From: Eustoma russellianum
Lineage: Eukaryota > Streptophyta > Magnoliopsida > Gentianales > Gentianaceae
Length of the DNA stretch: 64,000 nucleotides
Direction: 5' to 3'
NCBI GenBank assembly: GCA_036186865.1
Contig: AP025045.1
Span: 12,690,529-12,754,528 of the forward strand
The notes under the pieces are model-generated. The model did no database searches and was not told the origin of the DNA. It worked only from the letters and a program-made list of their open reading frames with translations. Below are positions 36,453 through 45,671 of the stretch, in pieces (position 1 is the first letter of the stretch; every line of letters starts with the position of its first letter). A program made the translations under genes and the position numbers.

Positions 36453-36896
36453 GATGCGTTTTAATGCAAGGAGACAGTGTGATTGCCATGCATCAAGGCA
36501 ATTAAAGCACTATGAGCAAAATTATCCCACTCATGACCTGGAGCTCGCAGCAGTAGTATTGGCACTGAAGATTTGGAGACATTATCTATATGGCGAGAAA
36601 TGCGAAGTCTTCACCGATCATAAGAGCCTCAAGTACTTATTCACGCAGAAGGAGTTAAATATGAGGCAGAGAAGATGGTTAGAACTCGTCCAAACTATGA
36701 TCTGACTATCAGCTATCACCCGGGTAAAGTGAATAGGGTGGCCGACGCACAAAGTCAGAAGTCAAGCCACTCGAGACAGACTCTACTAGAGCAAGAGATA
36801 ACTGAGTTCGATCTTGATATAGTTGATTCAACAACGAATGTTTTAGCAGCACAGAAGATCACACCGACCTTGATGGACCGTTTAAAAGATGCTTAG

Positions 36897-38298
36897 AAAG
36901 ATGATGCAGATCTGTGTAGTGTCCGAGATAGACTTTAGAAAGAACCAGTTGATGGGTTTCAAGTATCTGACGATGGCAGTTTATGGTTTCACAGGCGACT
37001 GTGTGTACCGAATAACGAAGCGTTGAAGAAAGAGTTACTCAAAGAAGCACATAGTACACGCCTTACCATTCACCCAGGGACTACTAAGATGTACCAAGAT
37101 TTGAAGAAGAATTATTGGTGGTACAGAGTGAAGCATGAGATTGCTGAGTTTGTCGCCCGATGTTTGGTTTGTCAACAAGTGAAGGCCGAACATCAACGCC
37201 CTGGAGGATACTTACAGCCGTTTGAGATTCCGGAGTAGAAATGAGAGCATATTACAATGGATTTTTTTGCAGGGCTTCCTAAAATAAGAAACGGCAGCAA
37301 TGTAATTTGGGTAATCGTGGATCGTTTGACTAAGTCCGTGCACTTTATACTAGTATCAAGTGAAGCGACTATGGAGAAGTTGGTTACGTTATATGTTGAT
37401 AACATCGTCAGTCTTCATGGAGTGCCGGTAAGTATTGTATCAGACAGAGATCCCATATTTACATCTCGGTTTTGGACGGCATATCAGAGAGTTATGGGGA
37501 CCGAGTTGAGATTGAGTACCGCGTTTCATCCCCAAACAAATGGTCAATCCGAAAGAACTATTCAGACTCTTGAGGACATGCTTAGGGCTTGCGCATTGGA
37601 CTTCAAAGGGAATTGGGATAGTATGGTGAAGTTGATGGAGTTCTCGTATAATAATAGCCATCATACTGCGATTGGAATGGCACCCTTTGAAGCATTGTAT
37701 GGGAGAAAATGCCGATCACCGTTATATTGGGATGAAGTTAGAGAGAAGGCGATTACTGGACCCGAGTTAGTGGAGCAAACACTTGACAAGGTCAAGATCA
37801 TTCGAGATAGACTAAAGATAGCCCAGGATCGCAGCAAGAGTTGGGCGGATTCCAAGAGGAGGCCGCTGGAATTCGCAGCGGGCGAGAAGGTGTACTTACG
37901 AGTTTCCCCAACTAAAGGAGTGATGTGGTTCGGCGAGAAAGGTAAATTGAGTCCGAGGTATATTGGACCGTATGAGGTGCTTGAGAGAGTTGGGACATTA
38001 GCCTATCGACTAGCGCTACCTCCAGTGTTGTCGCAAGTGCACAATGTTTTCCATGTGTCCCAGCTACGACGCTACGTGTCTGACCCAAGTCATATACTGG
38101 AGGCTCGACCGTTGAAAGTAAAAAAGTGACGCGACTTACGAGGAGACGCCGGTTTGTATTGTTGATCGTAAGGATTAAGTTCTGAGGAGGCGAGTCATAC
38201 CGTATATCAAAGTGCAATGGTCGAATCACACGGAAAGGGAAGCGACTTGGGAGCTCGAAGAGGAGATCAGAAAGAAATACCCACAGCTATTTGACTAG
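36897..38298 (+). pseudogene. E2 integrase with chromodomain-like tail
   Basis: The zinc-binding H2C2 domain is HSTRLTIHPGTTKMY with RCLVC. The core has Asp in VIVDRLTKS, Asp in VSDRDPIF and Glu in GQSERTIQ, followed by GMAPFEALYGRKCRSP and the C-terminal HVSQLRRYV. After a one-base gain near 38122 a chromodomain-like tail (KVQWSNHTEREATWELEEEI) ends at TAG 38296-38298. Nonsense changes are TAG 36936, TAG 37236, TGA 37242 and TAA 38176, all at Gln or Trp positions. The 37257-38129 stretch is 290 codons without a break. Chromodomains of this group steer insertion into heterochromatin. Confidence 0.9.
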
Positions 38299-38330
38299 GT
38301 ACGTAAGTTTCGAGGACGAAACTTTTTGTA

Positions 38331-38342
38331 AGGGGGGAAGAA
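38331..38342 (+). promoter_or_regulatory. Polypurine tract of E2
   Basis: AGGGGGGAAGAA directly precedes the 3' LTR start at 38343, following the family signature GAGGACGAAACTTTTTGTA. Confidence 0.9.
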
Positions 38343-38413
38343 TGTTATGCCCATTATTTGCGTTAAGTAAATTGCATGCAATGTACACATGCACACACGT
38401 TACACAAATAAAA

Positions 38414-38466
<53 letters not shown>

Positions 38467-39069
38467 CACATATACACGGCAATGAAATGAAAATAAAGAA
38501 AGATAAATTTTAAAAACTAAAATCCTAATATGCTTAGGTAGTAAATGGATAAGTTTAAAACAAATCACCAATTCAAAATTTAACCAAGAGAAGATATCCT
38601 AATTAACTTAAGATTTCACCAGAAACCTACCAATATCTATACACATAATATACAAGAATTTTACCCTAATTTCTCTAGCCAAAATCGGCCAGTCTAAGCA
38701 CAAGAAACAGCCGCTTTCTTTTTCCTCAAATCTTCCAGTTGCTGCCGCCAGTCTTCAGGGGGTAAAAGCAAATAATTTTCATCCATCCAGCCTCCAATTC
38801 TTTGTGTAGTGCGTATAATCAAGATACAAGGCAAGTACTCTTGCTATATTTGCTATGTTTTCTAACGTTATTATGCTAATTTCACATCAAATTGGATCAT
38901 GCATACGTAGTGGTGATTTGCATAGATGTTTGATTATATATATGTAATTATCGTATTTATGTATCGATCATGTGTATATGTACGAGGATGGAATAATCTT
39001 GATGATGATTACGTATATGAATTGTTGGTAGAAAGATGAATATATATATATATATATAAGACTTCATTT

Positions 39070-39119
<50 letters not shown>

Positions 39120-39782
39120 ATGTTGATGCCAATGGCCGGGAAAAAAAGAAGGAAAAAAAAGTAAAACTATTAAAGGCATATTAGTATATAAGTAAAGATT
39201 GTTGTGGTCGTTGATGCATGATGTTTATTTATTATGTGTGTTTTCGTTAACCGTGTGAATGTAAGGTCATTTAGTTTATGTATTTCCGTTTTCTGGGTGT
39301 GCATGAAGGGTATTTTTTTTGTTGTTGTTTCTCTAACTGTATGTGCATGTATGTTATGTTATTTTGTGTGTTTCCTTTCTCTTAAATTGTGTGTGCATCT
39401 GTTTATGTGATGTTCATGCGCGCGTTGTTCTTTTTGTTGCTGCCGCAATTAAGTGAAAGGAAGGGAAAAATAAGAGGCTGAGAAAAATAATTGCTTTGTG
39501 TGTGATGACTTGATTTGTGTATAAAAGATACATAATTCACATGTTTGAGGAATCGCACATGTTAATTAAATTGCTATTTCCTTTGCATGTTGAGCCCGGT
39601 GGCTTGTGGCTTCAAGAATAGGTAGAATTGCATACTTGAATGCAGGATATATAAGTGTTAAATTGTGGGTGCTTATGCCTATAAGAAAATTGAGTTTTGG
39701 TTAAATTACTATGCATATAGCCAAATTGTATGTACTTTGTGGCACTACTCATTTTCGGTTATAGCTTAATGGGTGGGCCAAT
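38343..39782 (+). repeat. E2 3' LTR, left half
   Basis: It aligns with 19084-20436 of the 5' LTR, but with expanded TA runs at 38419-38456 and 39073-39114 that the 5' LTR has only in short form. Homology stops at GGGCCAAT where foreign sequence begins. Confidence 0.92.
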
Positions 39783-40477
39783 AAATAGTGGAGTGTAGCG
39801 CCCCGCTCTTGAGCCCTAGCCTCAGGAACAGTGCACCCGCCGTATCTCGCTATGGAGAATACAAAGCGTCAAATCAATCTCTTACTTGTCAGAAATGACG
39901 TAGAAATTTTTTCTGCAGAAAAGTAAATCATAACTTAAATTAAACTCGAATAATTGTTATTACATCACTAAATAAAAAGAAGTCTGACAATAAAATAATA
40001 AAGAAGTCTCTGAAAATCCCCAAAGATAACTAAGAACTGTCAGCTGCAGAGTCCCAGCGTATCCAAGATGCAGCTATTAACCAGCCCACTCTACTATGTC
40101 CTTCCCGTCCTCAACGAAGATGCGCTCGTAGTCCTCATCCGGCTCACCTGAGAAGTAGGGGTGAGTGACAAAAATCAGCCAGTAGATGACACCCCAAACA
40201 AATACAAAACGTACATACCGAAATGATATAGCCACATAGCACATAGATATGATATAACCACATAACACATAAATATAAGATAAAACCATATAGCACATAA
40301 ATATAAGATAACATGCATAAGATAAAGTAAATGAGGTAAGTAAAGCACTCCACATAAAAATACGCAAGTACGTGATGCATGCTCAATCAACGTGTCACAC
40401 GCAACAAGAATTATGTCATGCGATATGCCCCTAGACCTATATGCAATGCATGATCTCGGGATTGACTGGATGCAAGG

Positions 40478-40690
40478 AGCCCGTACACTACAATCCACCC
40501 TTACGGATGCCCGTGGCCCGTACACCACGATCCATCCCAACCGATGCCCGTGGCCCGTACACCACGATCCACCATAACCGAGTATCCATGGCCCATACAC
40601 CATGATCCACTATAACCGAGTACACATGGCCCGTACACCATGATCTACTCACTCAAGCGTCTGAGACCCGTACATCTCAACCCACTCCAA
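40478..40690. repeat. Tandem repeat block in E3 LTR
   Basis: Four to five copies of a unit of about 47 bp contain GCCCGTACACCACGATCCA and AACCGAT/AACCGAGT. The block lies about 690-900 bp from the 3' end of the LTR. The units are too divergent and lack unique spacers, so this is not a CRISPR array. Confidence 0.88.
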
Positions 40691-42122
40691 ATGCAAATGC
40701 ACGTGCCATGAATGCAACAACAAAGTCATTTTGGGCCCGTACGCCCATCCTCACCAACTCTGGCACTCAACAACAAAGTCACCTGGGGCCCGTACGCCCT
40801 TCCTCACCATCTCCGCCACTCAATATTTGGTTTCATAAATTTTACGAATATTGAAAAGTTGTTTTTTTGCATCCCCCTTATTTTTCCTTATCTTGTATTA
40901 ATTTTCTATAATTTTCTACTAATTTTTCCTTATTTAATTCCATTTATTACTAATTATTTTTAATTACTTACATTTACCAAAATTCAGAATTTTCTGATAA
41001 ATAAATATATTTTTCTGGAATTTTAAACTAATTTTAATTAATTATTTATCATTTATTCATTTCAGAAATTAATTTTCAGATTTTTTTAATTTCCGGTTTG
41101 GGCCGATCCGCTGTCCGCTGGCCATCCGGTCTGGTCCGGCAGCCTGGCCGGTCCAATAGGCTTTTCCTTTTTTTCTTTTTTTAATTAAATTCTATTTCTT
41201 TCTAACCTCAATAAAATCTTCGTTTTAACTCCGATTGACCTCAAATCAGTTGCGTTGGACTCGTTATAACGAGACGCATCTTTTGGAAGTGGACACATCA
41301 TCACGTGTCTGGACGCGCCGTTAGGGGCCGCGCGTGGGCCCCACGCGCCACCCCCTAAAACACGTCCATCAGACCCGTTTTTTGACTTTCAATCCAATCT
41401 CAACCTATTCCGGGCTAGATGAACCTATTCTAAGGCCAAAACACACATTTAAGGAGTCTAATCTTGAGGAAGTTGTACAATTTTGTTTCCAATCCTAACC
41501 CTTTTTATCAATTAAAGAACACATATATAGAAAACTTCCACGTATGCAAAGATCATGCCTTTTCAACAAATCCCAATCATACTTTCATATAAACAATTTA
41601 AATCCCACCAAACACATGCAAAATCAATTAACATGCTCTCGTTTAAACAATTAAAGGCAACAGAACACATAGTATATACATTAGGGCATGCTTGAATTGT
41701 ATTCCTTTGAGGGGGAAGAGGCACCTACTTGATTGACGCTAAAACGAACAATTTAGACGGATTGGAACTCGGATTTGGAGACCGCGTTAGCCTTCTTCTT
41801 CTCTCCCTTTTTTTTTCTTTTTCCTCTCTTTTCCTCCCTCTCCCTCACAGCCGTTCTCCTCTCTTTTTTTAAAGTATGCGTTGCTTTTAGGGTATGGGGG
41901 TTGGGAGATTTTATTTTGATTAGGGGAGAGATTTTAGGTATTTTGATGGAATAATTTATGGAGATAAGATATTGTAGTTATCTTGAATATTTTAGATTAG
42001 GCAATTTCTCTTTCTTTTCTTTTTTCTTTATCCTCCTATTATTATTATTATATTTATTTTTTTCACGGCTGTAACATCCTACCCACCATATGAAAAGTTT
42101 CGTCCTCGAAACTTGATGTACC

Positions 42123-43679
42123 TTATTTGAAGAGCTGTGGATATCTCTCTCCCATCTGCTCCTCGAGTTCCCAAGTCGCTTCGTGCTCTGTATGGTTAGT
42201 CCACCGAACTTTGGCATAAGAAAATGACTCGGTGTCTCAACACCTGGTCTTTGCGATCCACGATCTTGATAGGGGTCTCCTCATATGTCGTGTCTGGTCG
42301 TATCCTCAATGGTGGTGCGTCTAGTACATGGCTCAGATCCGGCACATATCTCCTCAACTGAGAAACATGAAATACGCTATGTACCTGAGCCAAGACAGGG
42401 GGTAACACTAACCGGTAGGCTAAGGTACCGACCCTATCGAGTATCTCATAAGGGCCAGTGTAGCGAGGCCTCAGCTTACCCGTCAAACCAAATCGTGAAA
42501 CCCCCTTCGTATGCGACACCCTCAAGTAAACCTTCTCGCCCATATCAAACTCTAGGGGACGTCGCTTCGAATCAGCCCAGCTCTTGCTTCTGTCTTGAGC
42601 AATCTTGAGTTTATCACGTATCAACTTCACTTTCTCTCTAGTCTGCTCAACCAACTCAGGACCGGTAATAACGCGCTCACCGACCTCATCCCAATGAGCA
42701 GGGGACCTGCACTTACGTCCATAGAGCGCCTCAAAGGGTGCCATGCCGATGGCACTGTGGTGACTGTTGTTGTAGGAGAACTCAATTAGTTTGATCATAC
42801 CGTCTCAGTTCCTCTTTTAGTCCAATGCGCACACTCTCAACATGTCCTCTAAGGTCTGAATGGTCCTCTCAGACTGTCTGTCTGTCTACGGATGAAAAGC
42901 GGTACTCAATCGCATCTCCGTCCCCAACCTTCTCTGACAAGCTGACCAGAATCTAGAGGTGAATCTCCGATCAAGGTCTGAAACTCTAACTCGGACCCCG
43001 TGAAGACTGACAATATCATCGATGTACAGCGTCGCTAATCTCTCCAAGGTCATGTCACTCAGCACAGGTAGAAAGTGAGCAGACTTCATGAATTGATCAA
43101 CAATCACCCAGATCATGTCGTTGTCGTTTCTTGTTTTAGGGTGCCCTACAACAAAATCTATCGTCACATGCTCTCATTTCTATTATGGTATCTCCAATGG
43201 CAACATCAAACCTCCCGGCCTTTGATTCTCTCCCTTAACCTGCTGACAAAAGAGGCATCTCTCAATGAACTCAGCAATGTGTCTCTTCATCCCACTCCAC
43301 CCATAGTGTTTTTTAGATCATTATAAATCTTCGTAGCACCTGGATGAATCGACAATTTCGAATTATGCGCTTCTTTCAATAGCTCCTTCCTCAGGTCCTC
43401 AACATCAGGCATACACAACCTTCCTTGGTACCAGATACTGCCATCGTCATGAATCTGGAAACCCTCAATCAGACTGGTCAACATCCTCTCTCGGATATCT
43501 CTGAGCGTCACATCCTCATTCTGCGCCTCCTTAATCCGCTCAATCAACGATGGTGTAATAACCAAGACTGCCAAAACGTTAGCAGTGGAATCAACAAGGC
43601 CAGGAAAACTGCGTACCTCAGTCGAGCCAAAAGTTTTCTGGCCTCTTTCCATGTTCCATCTCTTTTCTGGGGTTACCAT
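42123..43679 (-). pseudogene. E3 integrase and chromodomain-like tail
   Basis: On the minus strand an RNase H-integrase linker (DSTANVLAV) is followed by the zinc-binding start HNSKLSIHPGATKIY. A frameshift precedes the core (VIVDQFMKSAHF, VSDLDRRFTSRFW, RQSERTIQ, with D, D and E kept). Then come GMAPFEALYGRKCRSP, HVSQLRRYVPD and, after one more shift near 42216, the tail KVRWTNHTEHEATWELEEQM ending at TAA 42123-42125. Several stops (for example after AFHP near 42886) fall at Gln-type positions. It is inactive. Confidence 0.88.
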
Positions 43680-43680
43680 T

Positions 43681-44060
43681 CATTGTCAATGCTTTGGAGA
43701 TATGGCAGAAAAGCCATATGGTGAGATTCCAAAAGATCCTTCTTAGAAATATTTATCTTCCCTCTCAAACTTAAACAAAACCAGTGGAATTAGACCCAAT
43801 TGAATAGACTTAGACCGGCCGGAGAGAGGGAGATCGGCTGGTGGCTGGTGGGGGGAGGACAGGGGAGATGAAGAAAAGGAAGAAGACATGGGCAAAATAG
43901 GCAGTTCATATTATATATATTTAAATAACATTTTTTAATTAAATTCAGGGGGTTAAGAGTGTATTTTTCAAACATCAGGGGGTTAAAGGTGTATTTTTAA
44001 ACATTAAGGAGGGTGTTGACTATTATGACAAACACTAGGGGCGCAAAAGGTAATTATTCC
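43681..44060. other. Unassigned 380 bp between E3 and the resumed E2 LTR
   Basis: No gene is visible. It holds two similar copies of AAACATYAGGGGGTTAARR followed by GTGTATTTTT (about 43945-44010) and a GGCCGG-containing purine-rich stretch. Such AGGGGGTTAA / GTGTATTTTT text is common in plant transposon ends. I cannot assign it. About 145 bp of the E2 LTR is missing at the junction. Confidence 0.5.
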
Positions 44061-45361
44061 TTTTTTTAATTAGCAAGTGGCTGTGGGTATGAGTAAATAC
44101 ACATGTATTGTTTGTTATTTGTTCATTATTGTTGATATGGTTGAAAATGCCTTGGAAGTAATTCACGGGCCGAATGTGTGGAAGAAAATGACGAGTCGGC
44201 CGTTTATCGTGATAAGTGTGTGGGTGCGTAAGGTAGATGTAGGTATTATATGGTAATAGGTTGTGCGACGAAGTTATATTTATATATGTGCAGGAATTAC
44301 TAAATGTTATGTGTGAATGAAGTGGGGGTGGAACGCGTAAGTATAAGCGCGTATATGCATGTGTACGGGTGCGAGCATATATGTGGGTGTACTTACACGT
44401 GGTTGATAAGCCGGAATTAAGTACGAAGACAAAGTGATAAACATAAAAGCAGAAATGGATGTCACATATGGATGCCGTAAAGAGTAACCGCATATATGTA
44501 TGGATATCGCATATGGATGCCGTAAGGGGTAACAGTATATGGGTATCAGAAAGGGATACCGCATATGGATGCCGTAAGGGGTAACCGCATATGGATGCCC
44601 TAAGGGGTAACCGCATATGGATATCAGAAATGAATATCGATAGGGATACCGCAAGGGGTAATCGCCTATGACATCGAGAAATGAAAATGAAATGGGAAAT
44701 GAAGTATGAGAAATGGAATACGAAATGGAAATGAATAAAGGATAAGTGGTTGTCGAGTCGTTGCATACATGATTTAAAAAGTTGCATCACGGTTTTTGAT
44801 TGTACTGACTTATATGTGCAATGACTTAGTTGCGTGTGCTTTACTTGCTTGATTGTATAGGAAGGGCGAAAAGGTAAATTTTATTTGCAAAGAGAAGCAT
44901 GTTATTTTCTGTATCGTTGTTTAATTATGTTATTTACCCTTGTTCTCTGTGTATGATCCCGTAGTAAATATAGTCGTGCTACTTGCTGGGCGATATATGT
45001 CGCTCACCCCACGTTATTAATTATTTTTGCAGATCCCCAAGATTACGAGATGGTGTTCGTAGAGGACGATCAGGAGTGGAGATATTGAGACTATTGATTC
45101 GAGGATTATTGAGAGGATTTTCAGTAGTTATTTATTTCAGACATTTACAGTTAGTTTTTATTTCGATTTTTGTCAGACATAGATTTCCGAGACTTTGGTT
45201 TCATTAATGACGTTTATTTCAAGATTTTAATTTATAACGTTTCCATTGATATCGATTTGCGTTATTTTGCTGATGTGTAATGGATTGTATCGACGCCTTG
45301 TATTCTCCAGATACGACGGGTGAGTCGTTTCAAACACTAGGGCTCGAGACGGGTCGCTACA
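44061..45361 (+). repeat. E2 3' LTR, right half
   Basis: It aligns with 20587-21923 of the 5' LTR, including the tandem-repeat block at 44455-44665 (units with GCATATGGATGCCGTAAG). It ends GGTCGCTACA at 45361, followed directly by the GTTGC target duplication (45362-45366). Confidence 0.93.
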
Positions 45362-45671
45362 GTTGCAGTGATGAGATCTAAATCCCGGACAGTAGAACCC
45401 TTTTTCCTGGCGATTAGCAGCAGTTGTCAGACTAAATTAGATTCAAATAGATATTTAAGTTTGGTTTCCTTTTTGGTCTCAATACAGGTTCAAAGGGTCG
45501 AAAAATAGAAAGAGTGAATGGTAAAGTTTTTTTTCCTTTTCTTTGTTACGATTCCAATAGAAATATTGATTTTATTTTCCAAAATAAAAGGAAATATTGA
45601 TTATGTTACAGCTGTTATTTATTTTCGGTTCGTCTGTGCCAGGAAGTAGAAACTGTAATAATAACTGAAAA
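45362..45671 (+). promoter_or_regulatory. Residual upstream region and 5' leader of the PPR gene
   Basis: This is the only native sequence left between the E2 LTR and the PPR start codon. It is AT-rich, with pyrimidine stretches and TTTTATTTTCCAAAATAAAA-like symmetry near 45570. I see no clear TATA box. Transcription could now start in the E2 LTR or here. Confidence 0.6.

Larger units (their letters stand above)
35219..36893 (+). pseudogene. E2 reverse transcriptase and RNase H
   Basis: The sequence reads EYEDVFPDELPGLP, then KFIRPSVSPWGAPVLFVKKKDGS and, after apparent intron 2, FTKIDLRPGYHQLRI, MPFGLTNAP and the active-site box FIEDIL. The family box is F[IV]DD, so the first Asp has become Glu. 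It continues with FLGHVISEDGI and GLAGYYRKFV, then RNase H (SDASKNSIG, apparent intron 3, HYEQNYPTHDLELAAVV, WRHYLYG, FTDHKSLKYLF). Lesions are TAA at 35450, TAG at 36035, TAG at 36894, and small indels near 36490 and 36695. It is homologous to plant Tekay/Del polymerases and inactive. Confidence 0.9.
39794..43680 (-). mobile_element. E3: truncated Ty3/gypsy element in the E2 3' LTR
   Basis: On the minus strand, integrase-end pol sequence (43679-42123) leads through CGAGGACGAAACTT to a 3' LTR at 39794-42076 (TGTTACAGC...GCGCTACA, 2283 bp). Gag, protease, reverse transcriptase and the 5' LTR are missing, so it is 5'-truncated. It belongs to the same broad Tekay-like group as E2 but a different family. 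Eleven bases (39783-39793) of unclear origin separate it from the E2 LTR. The LTR is pyrimidine/purine-rich near 41790-41850 and has a long AT-rich stretch at 40840-41090. Confidence 0.85.
19084..45361 (+). mobile_element. E2: Tekay-like Ty3/gypsy element with nested insertions
   Basis: This is a complete gypsy chromovirus-type element spread over 26.3 kb. It has a 5' LTR (19084-21923), primer-binding site, gag, protease, reverse transcriptase, RNase H, integrase with a chromodomain-like tail, PPT and a 3' LTR (38343-39782 and 44061-45361). Reverse transcriptase before integrase defines gypsy. Both ends are flanked by GTTGC. Copia C is inserted in protease, and a truncated gypsy (E3) plus unknown sequence in the 3' LTR. 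Gag-pol carries three apparent introns and many nonsense transitions. The element now supplies everything more than 310 bp upstream of the PPR gene. Confidence 0.93.

Noticed and set aside
40478..40690. Regular repeats resembling a CRISPR array
   Set aside because: The units are degenerate, contiguous, inside a plant LTR, and have no unique spacers of constant length.
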